From positions 2,480,001-2,544,000 of the forward strand of contig OZ021722.1 in NCBI GenBank assembly GCA_963978545.1: a DNA stretch of 64,000 bases, given 5' to 3'. Position 1 is the first letter of the stretch; each line of letters opens with the position of its first letter. The stretch comes from Linyphia triangularis (lineage: Eukaryota > Arthropoda > Arachnida > Araneae > Linyphiidae). Of the stretch, positions 19,965 through 32,285 are shown in pieces. The notes under the pieces are model-generated. The model saw nothing but the letters and a program-made list of their open reading frames with translations, was not told the origin of the DNA and ran no database searches. Both the position numbers and the translations under genes were made by a program.

Positions 19965-22615
19965 CCCTCTTCCTTCTTCTTTGTTTTGGGTTAGTCAGAT
20001 ATGTGGCACCTCTGATTTAGGGTAGCATTTTGTACCATGCTTCAAAACCTATGTTTCTTAGCTCCATTTATTCAGGTCGCCCACTTTGGCAATTAAGTCT
20101 GACAAACCCTTGATAGAACTAAGGTGCACCTGTTTAGTGTAGGTGACTCCTAAAGTTGTAAGTCGAGTGAGGGCAAGAGCATCACATTCATATATAACAT
20201 GTGTAGTTTCTTTCGTTTTTGTGACATTTCCTACATATGGGGTCTTGTTGAAAAAGTCCCATTGTATGAAGGTGTTTTCTGAACAATTGCTTGCATCTTC
20301 AGTCTTGGGTATCTAAGAATTTCAGAGGCAATCTTTGCAGATGATCTGATGATCATACTTTTAGCGTGTTTTTGTTCAGAAGAACTTTGCCACGTTTTAT
20401 TCATTTCCTGTTTTTCCCATTTATGAATAATTCCTTTTGCAGTCTTGAGAATGATCTTGGAGAAGGGCTCCGCACCAATTGCATTATAAGACGATCCCTG
20501 TTTTGCAAGTTCATCAGCCTTTTTGTTACCTTCTATAATCCTTGTGTCCTGGCAGCCATATAAGAGTTACCTCATTTTCGATTGCAAGTTCTCCTAGAAG
20601 GTTTCTACATTCCGAAACAGCCTTTGAATTGATTTGAAATGAACTAAGTGCCTTTAAGGCTGCTTGACTATCACTATAGATGAGAATCCGCTTACCCCGT
20701 TAGCCTTTTCTCATATTTATCTGTAGACAGTCAATGATTGTAAGAACTTCTGCCTTGAACACAGTGGCATACTTCCCAAGACCTCTAAAGAAGTTAATTC
20801 TTGGTGATCCGCCATGTACTCCCAGTCCTGAGAGGTTGTCTTTGATCCATCTGTGAACCAGATAAGATCATTGTTAGTTTGGTTAAGCATGTAATCATTC
20901 CATTCATCTCTGGTGGGTATAACCACTTCGAATGGTCTTTCAAACACGTATGACCTCTCCAAGGTGTCTGAAGGCATCAGAAGAGTAGGTTCATGAATTT
21001 TCCTGGTGATACTGATATGTCCTTTAGCCGTAGGCTTGTCATACCATTGTTGTTTTAACATCATTCTGTATGCAGTCATTCTTGCAGTGCTGCAAATGAA
21101 GATGTCTAATGGGGTCAGATTTAATATAGTCTCTAATGCTCTGGTGGGGGCTGAGGACATTGCACCTGTGATGCACAGGCAGGCTAGTATTTGCAGACTA
21201 CCCAGCCTGTCCTTCACAGTTCTCTGTTCCACTTAACACCACCAGATCACAGAGGCATAAGTGATCGTAGGTCTGATGACTGCTGAGTACATCCAAAACA
21301 TTTATTTTTGGTTCCCCCAGGAAACCCCAGTTTTTTTCAAGCATGCGCCTACATGTCATAATGCATTTTTTTGCTTGATTTATTTTGTAGTCAACATGTT
21401 TATTCCAAGTGAGGTTTTGGTCAAGATATAAGCCTAAATACTTCACCTCAGAAGCCACGTCGATTTCAACGTCAAAAAGTTAAAGTTTAGGGATGACAAA
21501 GCCATCCCATTTTCTTTTGCGAGTGAATGGTACAAGATTGGTTTTCTGTGGACTGACCTTCAGATCCCTATCTGTGCACCATTTGCTTACATAACTTGTG
21601 CATTCTGCATAAGTGAACAAGTTATGTTAAAATCTTTACCAAGGATTAGGATGACAATGTCATCTGCATAGCCTTGCGTATAATAGCCTATATTATTAAG
21701 ATGTTTACTAAGGTTATTTACTACCAGGTTCCAAAGTAATGGTGATGAGACACCTCCTTGTGGGCAACCTCTGGTAGCCTTTTTTTCAAGTGATTCATCA
21801 AAGATGTTCATTTGAATAGTTCTATCTGATAGCAGGTTCTCAATCCATGTACATAGTATATGGTTTATCCCTGTGTCCTTTAAGGATAGATGGATGTGGG
21901 ATATTATCAAAAGCCCCCTGTATGTCAAAAAAAGTAGCAAGAGCAATTTCCTTTCTTTCCAGAGTGTCTTCTATCTTGGAAACGAGCTGATGAAGTGCTG
22001 TTTCTGTAGATTTTCTAGGTTGATAGGCAAACTGTAGATCATGCAAGGAACTATTGCTACCCATGTATTCTCTAACATGCCTGTCAATTTTCTCCATGAT
22101 TTTAAGAAAGAATGAAGAAAGGCTGATTAGTCTGAAGGATTTTGCCTGGTCATAGCTATTTTTGCCAGGCTTAGGGAGGAATAAAAACCTTGTCTTCTGC
22201 CATATCTTTGGGATATATCCCAGGGCTAGACTAGCTCTATAAATTCTAGTCAGTACTGGGACAATTAGCTCTTCTGCCTTCTGTATCATGATGGGCCTTA
22301 TTCCATCTGGTCCAGGGCTTTTGAGTGGTTTAAAAGTGGATATATCCCTAACACTAGTGTGATTAAGGATATTCTTTGCATAGGCCCATTGACTTCTTCC
22401 AACTCTATTATTTGAGCCAATGAAGTGCTGGCCATCATCTCTGTGAATATCCCTAAATCCTGCAAAGTGTTTTTTTTTTGCCATGATTTCCATGACTTCT
22501 TTCCCAGTATTAGCAAAATTACCATCATCATCCTTTAAATTGCCAACCATTATTGGTTCATCCCCTCTAAGGATTCTAGCTAGATGTTTATAAATATTCA
22601 CACTGTAGGTGATAG
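19965..22615 (-). mobile_element. Non-LTR retrotransposon (Jockey/I/R1-like, RNase H-bearing), 5' truncated
   Basis: Read on the - strand it has a reverse transcriptase, an RNase H domain and a C-terminal Cys/His region, then a ~90 bp 3' UTR. The endonuclease domain is absent, so the 5' end is truncated near 22615, where family Z repeat sequence begins. RNase H places it in the I/Jockey/LOA/R1 side of LINE elements; exact clade not determined. Several frameshifts and stops make it inactive. Confidence 0.85.
20058..22601 (-). pseudogene. Decayed LINE ORF2 (reverse transcriptase and RNase H)
   Basis: In order on the - strand: a pre-RT segment; KSPGPDGIRPIMIQKAEE (RT motif 1 region); FLPKPGKN; FRLISLSSFFLKIMEK; FAYQPRKSTETAL; FFDIQGAFDNI; GCPQGGVSSPLLWNLV; the catalytic YADDIVIL (about 21640-21690); KYLGLYLDQNLTWNKHV; then LIWFTDGSKT, IYSDSQAALKAL and WLPGHKD with GNKKADELAKQG (RNase H). 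The C-terminal CRKCHKNER zinc-binding stretch follows and the frame ends at 20058. At least five frame breaks separate these, so no functional protein is expected. It is intergenic and points the same way as the RNA-binding gene. Confidence 0.88.
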
Positions 22616-22760
22616 TTCGAGAGGCGACTACAAGTTTAGGTACAATACATTATCAAACATCATTCTGAATTTTTTTTTATACGATGTGGAGAAATGTTAG
22701 TAGATCATTTATCGACTGGTCTGCCAGAGAAGTAATGATCGAAACTATTTGAAAATCGAG
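22616..22760 (+). repeat. Palindromic MITE family Z, end fragment
   Basis: Contains GAGAGGCGACTACAAGTTTA, ACATCATTCTGAATTTT and AAATGTTAGTAGATCA, the terminal sequence of family Z (full copies at 30293 and 35985). Confidence 0.65.
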
Positions 22761-22903
22761 TATTTTTTGTTTAATATGATTAGAGTAAATCAAAGAGGTG
22801 TGTAAGTAAGACATCTGAATCACACGAATCCAAATATTTTATTTCAAATCACTTTCTCTAAAAACAAAAAAAGTATTCTACAGAAAGAGGGGACGCGTAC
22901 AAA

Positions 22904-23080
22904 ATGGCGGCCTCGCGTTGCAGAGGCGCCTCGACTTCAATACAAAACAGACATCGAATAAATAACATTTCTTTGGACTCAGTCGCGGAACTACAAGAGG
23001 TGTTTCTTAAACTGGCCGATAGATGGCAGCATTATATATACTGGCGGGACAGTTATACAGTTGCCAAATTTATTATTTGA
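22904..23080 (+). other. Small GC-rich open frame of 58 codons, uncertain
   Basis: ATG in good context (AAAATGG) opens a frame starting MAASRCRGAS and ending VAKFII at TGA 23078-23080. The first 60 bases are much richer in GC than the surroundings. No homology recognised and no splice or promoter signal, so it may be part of a repeat or a transcript leader. Confidence 0.15.
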
Positions 23081-23779
23081 AATTACAGGTTTAAAACGAA
23101 GTAGAAAATATCGAACAAAACATTTTTAGGATATTGGTATATTTTTCTTAAAGACATTTGGCAGAAAATTTCCAACACAACATATAACACAAAATGTTTA
23201 CTATATATTTCTTAAAGTTATGAATTAGATTAGGTAACTTTAAAAAAAATCAAGCAGAAATATTTTACTTTGTTACAGAAAATATCAGACATTAGGAAAT
23301 ACGTGTTAATTGAAACTTATTATGAATGTGGCCGTTTCTTAAAACACCCATTCCACATTTGCCGTTCCTCCGACCGTTCACAGTCTGACTAATTCAATAT
23401 AACAAAAAAACACACAATATGAGGAATGTCGCATTTCACAATCTTTTGTCTAGAGTCTTGAAAATGCAGATTAATCCACCAATATTCAGAGGCGAAGGGG
23501 AAAAAAAGTTTACACATTAAGCACTCTACACCTACTAGACTTTGTTCCTAAGCTAATAATAGTTGAGACTAAACAAGAACAAGCAAACACATCTGCGGAC
23601 GGATTAGGTTTTCTTCTTTTTTTTCCAATATGATTTTCTTTCTTTTTTTTTTCCATAATAAGGCAATAATGTGAAGGGTTCGAACCCCTTCCCGGGGAGA
23701 CTAACTATAAATAACACCTGCGTATTAACGACACACGTTTTATAAAGTTCACAATTAGCCCAGTACTAGCCTCTAACGA
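23081..23779. other. Unannotated intergenic sequence
   Basis: AT-rich; no gene. A lone box B-like palindrome (GGGTTCGAACCCC, near 23680) is the only landmark. Confidence 0.4.
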
Positions 23780-24190
23780 AAAAAATTTTTGAGTAATATT
23801 TGATTTAGAATATATAACAAACAGTTGCATTAACGTTTGGTTTAAAAAATACAACTGCACAGACAATAAAATTTTTGATATGGAACATTCAACGTTTATA
23901 AAGTTCAATCAGCAATGAAAACTAATCAATAATAAAAAGTTCTTTTGAGTGCTATTTGATTTAGAGTATGTAACTGGAACAGTTGTATTATTATTTGATT
24001 TAATAAAATACAACTGTACAGACAACTAAACTTTTGATATGGAACATTCGAATGGAAAATATGGTTTCTTCAACAATGGCATCGTTAGAATATACAATCA
24101 AAACAGTTGCATTATCGTTTGACTTATATATATAAAAAAAATACAGCTGCACAAACAACTAAACTTTTGATATGGAACGTTCGAATGGGA
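23780..24190 (+). repeat. Tandem repeat, three diverged units of ~145 bp
   Basis: Each unit contains a CAGTTGCATTA-like segment, ATACAACTGCACAGACAA and TTTTGATATGGAACATTC. The third unit lies in the small open frame that starts at 24107, which is therefore not taken as a gene. Confidence 0.65.
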
Positions 24191-24907
24191 AATATGGCTG
24201 CTACTACAATGGCGTCGTTAATACATAAGTGTTCTAATGGCTGGTTCGAATCTCAACTTTTAATGTTGAACGCAAAAACATATTCACGTGGAATGGAAAA
24301 CCTCTTGCTGAAGGAGATCGGGACAATAAATGGCAATATTTCTCGACTAGTTTGGGAAATTTAGTTAACCGCTTGCTTTTTAAGGAACTGATAAAAAGAA
24401 ATGTGTGTCTAAACCTGAACTAGTTTAAAGTATTTTTTAAATATGAAACCAAACAAGTAACTGGTTGAGTTAAAAGGACTAACTACTTGTAACGTTTCTT
24501 TTAAAGGTCAAGCTTGAGAGTCGTTGCCATTCCAAAGCATATAATTGTTATATTTCGGAAGTGTACTGCTTCGAAGCGTTTGCATATTGCGTTGTTGATG
24601 AAAAAGCTACCAACAAAATAAGTGGCGGTTGGGAAAGACGCACAATCTTTAATTATCTAATTCTAAACACTGGTCTCTACTACTACGACTTCTGGATAGC
24701 GCATGATTGGTTGTTGACTTGAAGTTGAAGAAGGCTTAATGATCGCTATAGAGATCTATACTAGCAACTTTTCCCCAAATTAGTTCAAATTTCTTTGTAA
24801 CTATGGCAACCTATTTCAAAGCATTATAGGAGGGGGGGGGGGGAGTATTCAAATGACATCATCTGCTTTCAGAGCAAAAGTTGCTAATAAGCAATCCAGA
24901 AGTTGTA

Positions 24908-25260
24908 TACTTCGGGACAACATTACTTGAGCCTTGAGTATACGCTGTAGGATGTATCCTTCCGCGTCAAGATATAGTTCTGAACGAATCACACCTTTTA
25001 TAGTAATATTGATAACTTACGCACTTAGTTTTGTCTTAAACTTAAATATATGTTAACTTAAATATATGATTAAACTTAACTAAAAAAAAGAGAAGCTTTT
25101 ATGTTTAAATTTTAACTAATATTTTTATTTTTCTAACCACGGATACTATAAGAGTTTTAACGAATCGGCTGCACATCGTTTCAATCAGCCTATCAGGGCT
25201 TAGTAAAACCGGTTCACACATCGTTGCAGCGTATTCAATGAGCTCGAAAGAGCTTGTCCC
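24908..25260. repeat. MITE family V, copy 1
   Basis: Ends are imperfect inverted repeats (CGGGACAACATTACTTGAGC on the left, inverse of CGGGACAAGCTC on the right). Landmarks: ATAGTTCTGAACGAATCAC, CTATAAGAGTTTTAACGAAT, AGTAAAACCGGTTCACA and CGTTGCAGCGTATTCAATGA. Related copies at 36723, 48415, 50020, 53825 and 61070. Confidence 0.7.
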
Positions 25261-25860
25261 GATGTAGAGTAGAAATCAGCGATTTCTAACTTTAAATTAA
25301 GTATTGAAATCAGTTTCGAAGCAGTATTTCAGCTGAGCAAAAGACTTTCCATTTCGGCGTGAATAAGGTTTTTGTGGTCTAAAAGTGAGTTTCCGAGGTA
25401 AATTAATAAATAGTTTCAATGGAGATCTGATCGAATATCACCAGGTTAAATGTTAGCCTGCATTTTTAAGAAGCGCGTTCATTATTCGTGATTTTTAACG
25501 AGTGCAATGTATTCACACGAGTTTTTGCTTTTTCGCGTTTTATCAAAAACTATTTTTTTTTTCCTGTTTTTTCTTTTTATTTTTAAGTTGGTCCTCGATA
25601 CCTCCAAGAGAATGTTTTTTCAAATTTCCTCCTCACCAAGAGTTTGGTCCGAGTTTTGCTCATCTCTCATTTTTTAGAAAATATTTTTTTGTATGCTCAT
25701 TCTTCTTTCCGAGTAAATTGATTTTCAAAACAGATTGTCCCATGATTAAATATGAAGATAGAAAAAAAGGTAATATTTTATGTACAGCAGACATGATATA
25801 CAAGTAACTGAATAGGATGCTAAGAAAACGAAACTAGTTAGAGCTTGCAAAATTAATTGG
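25261..25860. other. Unannotated intergenic sequence
   Basis: T-rich with short open frames on the + strand rich in Phe from T runs. No gene supported. Confidence 0.4.
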
Positions 25861-25869
25861 AATTTCCAC

Positions 25870-26260
25870 CGCCAATAGCATATAAATTAAGAACGTGGAA
25901 AACATCCTCCATATAAATTAAAAATGTTTGGAGGGATTTTTTTTTTGCCACCAATAGCGCACAATCTTAGAATGATTGAATTGAATTTTGTTTCTTTCTA
26001 TAAATGGATTAAAAAGGATTGTGTGGAATTTCCTCCATCACTATTGGTGGAGGAAATTCCAAACAGAAGGATTGGTTTACAAACAGAATGATTGGATAGA
26101 ATTTCCACCAACCAATAGCTTACAAACAGAATGATTGTAAGCTATTGGTTGGTGGAAATTCTATCCAAACAAAATGATTGAATGGAATGTCCTTCACCAA
26201 TAGATTACAAACAGAATGATTGGGTGGAAATTTTCCCTCAATTTGCGTACAAAATAAGGA
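25870..26260. repeat. Degenerate repeats with inverted units
   Basis: Multiple direct and inverted units of GGAATTTCCACCACCAATAG and AAACAGAATGATTGG. Two inverted units form the perfect hairpin at 26092-26168. Confidence 0.75.
26092..26168. repeat. Perfect hairpin, 34-bp arms, 9-base loop
   Basis: Arm 26092-26125 is exactly complementary to 26135-26168; the loop is ACAGAATGA. No mismatch was found. Confidence 0.93.
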
Positions 26261-26599
26261 TGATTGACAGTGTTTTTCTGCCCAAGAATAAAACTTTTCC
26301 CAGCCCAGTATATGGTCGAAATATTGAAGGAATGGAAATTGTTTTTCTCTAAGTGTTCGAAAAAAGAATTCGTTTAATTGGTAATTTGAATTCGAAAATA
26401 GAAAATTTCTATGTTTTCCGGTCTGTGTTACCGGGACAGAAAGAAATTAACAAACCAATTTTGATATGCTAATAGTAAAAAAATATTCTTTGTTATCCTT
26501 CGAACTTTCTTAATCATCTTCTATTATTATTTGATGTGATAGCAAACATCACAAGTATTAAAGAACTATTTTGAAAGTTGTTAGGTCTATGGGGCAGAA

Positions 26600-26935
26600 A
26601 ATACACAGAGAACATTCTTTTTTTGTCTTGTAACGCAACCCTCTCTAATTTTCAATTAATAAGGTTACAGATGATTTGTCTTTCCTAGCGTTCTTTCATC
26701 TTTTAAAAGTCAGCCAAGTAGGTAATAAATCTTATGTCATCAATGACGTAATATTTTTCGCCAACTTGACTCATTTTAAAAGATAGAAGTATTTATCTCC
26801 AGAGAATAAATGTCGTCTGCAATCTTCCTAATTGAAAATTAAAGAACTTCGATTATCGTATAAAAAAAGAAGGCTCATTATTTGGTAAGTTATAACATAC
26901 TTGGCAATTGGATTTAGCTCCACCAATTCAAAGTC
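26600..26935. repeat. Palindromic MITE family Z, central part
   Basis: Shares CTTTAATTTTCAATTAA-like, CATCTTTTAAAAGTCAGCCA and a central TCATCAATGACGTAATATTT with the complete copies at 30293 and 35985. Outer ends are lost. Confidence 0.65.
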
Positions 26936-27941
26936 TTAAAACATAGTGAACTAAAAATAAAATGTTTAAAAATATGTAAACTGAATACTGAAGTATTAAC
27001 ACTGAATATTAAACCTTATTATATTACGTTCACTGAATATTTGAACTTTCTTTAGTGCCAACATATGTGTCAATGCAATCAGTGATCGTTTGCGCTTAGC
27101 AGCCTATCCAGTTACACTGCGGATCATTTGAAACGTATTATTCCAACTTCAGGTATTGCAGTGATTGAACAATTTCTATTTCATGTCATGCTGTAATAAA
27201 ATGATGCATTTTTCCCTTTGTATCATGATTGCAAGTCACAGAATTTACAATTTTAGATGGATTACAAAAGACAGCTCTTTACAAACACCATAGTTATAGT
27301 CTAAGTCCCTCCCCTTTTTTTTGAAGAATAAGAAAATAAATACTTTTTTTTATTGATATTTCATTTCATAAGTTCATTTGAGCGTCATATACAGTTCATG
27401 ATATAGAGTATGAATAAATTCGCACACTTAACAGCAATGTTTATCATTTTTTGTTGCTGTTGAAATAATATGTAAACGCAAGAGAAACTAATTTATCTTT
27501 AAAAAAAAAAATATATATATAAACACTCGGCTATTTGTCACCTAGCTATAAACAACACACAATATGGGTACCAATAGAACGTGTTTTGTTCAAATAAAAT
27601 GTGTTTTGTTCATAACTTAAAATAGTTTTGTTTCCAGTAAAGAACTTTCACATCTAATAAATACATTTTCTTTTCTTGAATTTCTTTCGAAAAGTTTGAG
27701 AAGGACCGTCAACCAGTCCTTATAATCTCAAGGAAGTTCCGAGTCTTTCCCGGGACTCCATGGGAGGATGTGTAGGCCCTGTTTGTATTTCATTATTTGG
27801 CAACAGTATCTGCTTAAGAATCGCTTTAACACGTATAAATATTTACCACAGTAATTAAATTTAAAAAAAAAAAAAGTTAACAAAATCTGAAGAGAAAACA
27901 ATTTATTTTTTTTCGAAATTTTTTAAAAAGTTATAAGGTAG

Positions 27942-27989
<48 letters not shown>

Positions 27990-28089
27990 ACCTTCATAAT
28001 TAACAAACCCCTTGTTATTTTCCTTCAAAATTTTGTTAACCTAGAGAAAAAAAATCTCCGTGTTTCAAGCAATCGTTTGGAAAACGTTG
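26936..28089. other. Unannotated intergenic sequence with a long A run
   Basis: AT-rich. An A homopolymer of about 42 bases lies at 27946-27988. No coding evidence. Confidence 0.5.
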
Positions 28090-28235
28090 TGACCAATAAT
28101 AAAATTGCAGCCAATAATAATGTTGTGTCTAATAATAATAATAGTGTGGCCAATAATAATGTTATGGCCAATAATAATATTATGGTCAATAATAATATTA
28201 TGGTCAATAATAATGTTGTGGCCAATAATAATAAT
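28090..28235. repeat. 18-bp minisatellite rich in AAT
   Basis: About seven units of GTGGCCAATAATAATGTT with variants such as ATGGTCAATAATAATATT. It reads as Asn-rich hexapeptides on + and Leu-rich on -, which explains the opposed open frames here. Confidence 0.9.
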
Positions 28236-28486
28236 ACATCAAATGACTGGTTGACGTCCTTGTTTAAACTGTTTCGATTACAATGGTACAATTTTTCAAG
28301 CTTTGTCGACACACTCCATTCACTTCCCAATGATTGTCCAAAACATTTCATTTCAAATGTTCAAACTGAGTAACATCACATCTCATTTCGAACATTGTGC
28401 GGCAAATATAACATGAAACAGAAACTCTTGGTCAGTTGCACATCGAATGTTACTCAAGAGGTTTGTCCAACATTTTCCTCAGCTAT

Positions 28487-28637
28487 AGTTCGGGACATCC
28501 TTACTTGGTCCCAAGTGCCCGGATGAAACCACTTTTGGCTCCGATTGGCTGCGAATTCTTTGCAGCCAATCGAAGCTTCCAGATAGTGTGTATACAAACG
28601 GTTTCTTAATACCAAAGTAAGGTTGTCTCGAGCTACA
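28487..28637. repeat. Short fold-back MITE related to family V
   Basis: The left end GTTCGGGACATCCTTACTT is the imperfect inverse of the right end (AAAGTAAGGTTGTCTCGAGC). A central hairpin is formed by GATTGGCTGC and GCAGCCAATC. Confidence 0.65.
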
Positions 28638-28639
28638 AG

Positions 28640-30290
28640 GTTACTTCAAAACATATAGAACTTTTCACCAAACATAGTAACAGAAGCTAGTAAATGATGC
28701 TATTGAATGGCAATATATATCTAATAATTTAATTTATTTTGTCCCCCCTGCGTGCGTAAATGAATTTTTTTTTAATGAAAAGGACGCTTTAAAAAGTTAT
28801 TTTTGTTATACAACACTATTCAGACTTATATTTTTGTTTTGTTTTATGTAGACCGAATGCCTAGATCATATAGTCAGCCGAAATATTGCTATTTCAAAAC
28901 TTGTTTTTGCCAAACTGTTCATTATGGATCTTTCAGGTTCAAATTGACTCTTTTTTATGTCAATTCAAATTCAATTCGACACATTTAAATTTAGACTTTC
29001 AGTGACAATAATGCAAGATAACAAAGAAGATTTTATACTTTTCCACTTCGAGGGCGGTAAAAATGATACAACCGACATCGAACAGAATGTCCACGTTGGT
29101 AATCTTTTACCCCCCAAGTTTTTCAAACAAGTCGCGGCCATTTCTAAGATAAAATAAATTAATAAATATGATCTGTTTGGCGAGATTTGCAGCATTATTT
29201 ATATATTTTTTTATGTGCATACTGTGCATACTACATCGCCAATTAAAGTCTGTCTGGCGAGATTTGCTCCCGCGAAATGGAAAAATACCGAAGATTCAAT
29301 GAAAAAACTTGCAGCATTATATATTGCCACAATTTATTATTATTATTATTTTTCAATGAAAACACAATGAAAGTAATAAATGTTTATTTGTTAATGCTTA
29401 AAGACTCGTAGTTTATTTTGTTATCTGTTTTGAAGCAGCATTGTTTCAACCGATCTTTGGTGTGAAAAGAACGTATTAACATTTTGGTGATTCAAGGCGG
29501 GAAATTTTTTTTACTCTTCTTCGTTCGAACTATCCGAAAATTATATTCCAAAGAAAAGTAAACTCGTACAAAACTCGAAAAAATACTTCCGTTCAATGAA
29601 GTCCTTTTTTTTTCGGGAGTAATTTTCCCTTTTGAAAGAATAGGACTTCGAAAGTGTTGTCGGGTTTGAGAAAGGCCATTTGACGATTGTCATTTGTTCT
29701 GCACACACATCAGCTACACTACAACTCAGCACAGAGTAGAACCATTCGAAGCTTGTTCCCTTTGTGGGGGGGGAACATTTTGTTCATGTACAAGTGGAGG
29801 ACTTCGTAACGAGTGGGGGAGACACGTTTTTACCGAACTGGGTGGACACGCCAAGAAAACGAGCCACTGAATCATGGTGGGGAAATTTTGAGTAGAAGTT
29901 TTAAATAGTTTTTTATAGACTAATTTAAAAAACTTTAAAAAAAAAATTAATCATAAAATTTTCACGAGTTAACTTTCTTTCAAATTTCGTTAATATTCTT
30001 CAATTAATGTTCTTATAAGTTGTGTAAAAATACAAATATTTTAAAGAAATACTGCGGAGATAATGAGTTGAAACAAATGAAGAGTTAAGGTATATGGGAC
30101 AAACTGATGACCTTTCTTATTAGTAGTTAATTTCGAAATGAACTTCTGGTTTGTAAAAATATCATTCCAAATAACATGGAATGCCAACATAAACTCCATT
30201 AAAAATACAAATAAATACAAATTCAAACGCATTAGAAAAAAGTAGTCATAAAAGGCAGTTATTCACTAAATAAAATGCAAATGTTCACTT
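28640..30290. other. Unannotated intergenic sequence
   Basis: No gene supported. Contains two GGCGAGATTTGC repeats near 29178 and 29257. Short open frames overlap on both strands without homology. Confidence 0.4.
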
Positions 30291-30292
30291 CC

Positions 30293-30925
30293 GACTGGAG
30301 TACCTCATCAAACATCATTCTGAATTTCTTATAGAAGGTAGAGAAATGTTAGTAGATCACGAATCCACTGGTCTGCCAATGTAAAAATGGCCGAAACTAT
30401 TCAAATATCGACTTTGGATGAGTTGAACTAAATCCGATTGCTTGAAATTACTTCCCAAAAAATGAACATCGTTTTTTTTATCCGGTAACCCTCTGCTCTT
30501 TAATTTTCGACGAGGAAGAGTGCAAGCGATATTTATTTTTTGGCGTAAAAATATTTTCCATCTTTTAAAAGCGAGTCAAGTTGGCAAGAAATATTACATT
30601 ACTGGATGATGTAATGTTTATTTCCTTCTTGGATGACTTTTAAAAAAAACAACGAAATATTTAAACGCTAGGAAAGACAAATCGTCTGCAACCGTCTTTA
30701 TTGAAAATTAAAAGGGTGGTGGGTTACCAGAAAAAAAAAAGGATACCCCTTATTTGGCAAGTTATGACATATTTGGCAGTCGGATTTAGTTCAACTCCTT
30801 CAAGGTCGATTTTTTAATAGTTTCGGCCAATTTTCTCCCGACAGACTTGTGTGGGTTCACGCAACCTACTAACATTTCTCTATGTTCTATTAAAAACCCA
30901 GAATGATGTTCGAGGAGGTACTTAA
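30293..30925. mobile_element. Palindromic MITE family Z, complete copy
   Basis: Each half is ~310 bp and is the inverse of the other. End landmark ACATCATTCTGAATTTCTTA, mid landmarks GAATCCACTGGTCTGCC and GAGTTGAACTAAATCCGATT, centre ACATTACTGGATGATGTAAT near 30598. No coding capacity. Confidence 0.8.
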
Positions 30926-32010
30926 ATTTGCAATTCGCCTCTCATTCTGCACGGTAATAACACCATGTTGCAATAAAATGCCCACTCAACAAGTGGCTCG
31001 TTTTTTTTGTGGTTGCACTATCACGCTGCGTAAATCCATCCAGTCACACAGTATATATATATATATATTTCAAACATCAAAGAAGTCACCTGAAGCTTAA
31101 TCAAGCGAACACTTACATTTGGAGAACAGGGGAAGGACTCGAATATATTTTTTTTTCAGTAAAAAGCAAAAAAAAAAAAAATTCTTAAGAAAGATTTGGA
31201 TATGTAATATAACAGCTTATTTCAATAAGTTATCATGCAATAAATGCATTTTTTTTAAAGAAAACTTGCTTTTTCACAGTTAACAAAAATAAGTTGGTGG
31301 GGTGTCGAAAAATGACGTCACATTCTTGAGGAGGAATAGTTACAAATAAAAATTTCAGATGCCGAATAGAAAAAAAAAAAAAAAAATCGATACAAACAGC
31401 GGTTGCGATAACTCGCTTCAAAAGTTCATATGTGAAATGTTTTTTTTGGTCCAAACCCTCCGATTTCTAAGGGAAGGTGACGTCATCAAGAGACAGCGCC
31501 CTCTGGTCAGTATGACAGAAAGGAGAGGAGGGGGGGGGGGGACTCCGATTATCTTTGGTCCTTGTTTTGGACTAGTCCAACGCGTTTGGACACGCAATGA
31601 TTGGGAAACGCATTTCACTCGACACTTCAAGCTATATACACACACACACAACAAGAGAATCATTGCAATAAGTATTTAATTTGAGTTCATTTGACAACGC
31701 GAAAGCCGGGGCTTTTTTTTTTTCTTCTCAAAAGGGACAAACAACTTGATATGAGGGGAATCTTATTTAAATTCACATTGTCAAATGAAAACTTTCGCAT
31801 TCTTCACGCATGCGTCAGCAGGGAAGTAAACTTGGTCTGATGATTGTGGATAAGTTCACTTCTGGTGGCAGCGTTCCGAGAGCGAGAGCTTTGAGGTGGC
31901 TGCATCGAACATCATTCGGGAATCCATAAAAATGTACAAATTGATTCATTCCTTTGATTTTCATTCGTCATCGATGACCTTAGATGACGTCCTAGTAAAG
32001 ATCATTCCGT
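30926..32010. other. Unannotated intergenic sequence
   Basis: Contains a short AT run near 31051 and a G homopolymer near 31530-31540. No gene supported. Confidence 0.4.
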
Positions 32011-32018
32011 ATACTATA

Positions 32019-32259
32019 CTAAACTTCAACTTAACTAGACATCACTTAGACGGTAGATCGTGACAGTGCTCATAAGGATTTAATCCATTTTGGCGGCGTG
32101 AAAGCATAATGTTCGCCAAACCACAACCCTGTAGAAGAGAACAAAAGGCTATAAGGTTTGGCGAGAATTATGTCTTCACTCCGCCAAAATGGATTAAATA
32201 CCTTAAGAGGAATGTCACGATCTACCGTCTAAGTGATGTCTAGTTAAGTTGAAGTTTAG
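32019..32259. mobile_element. MITE family W, copy 1
   Basis: Long inverted arms starting CTAAACTTCAACTTAACT and containing CACTTAGACGGTAGATCGTG, AATCCATTTTGGCGGCGTGA and GTTCGCCAAACCACAACC. TA lies at both sides, consistent with Tc1/mariner-type insertion. Other copies: 42784-43020, 62199-62436 and 62873-63092. Confidence 0.85.
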
Positions 32260-32285
32260 TATAGCCATGTCTTTTAGTACACTTT

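Noticed and set aside
23670..23700. Pol III box B near GGGTTCGAACCCC
   Set aside because: No box A at the right distance on either strand.
28025..28373. Asn-rich and Leu-rich proteins on opposite strands
   Set aside because: Both are translations of the 18-bp minisatellite.
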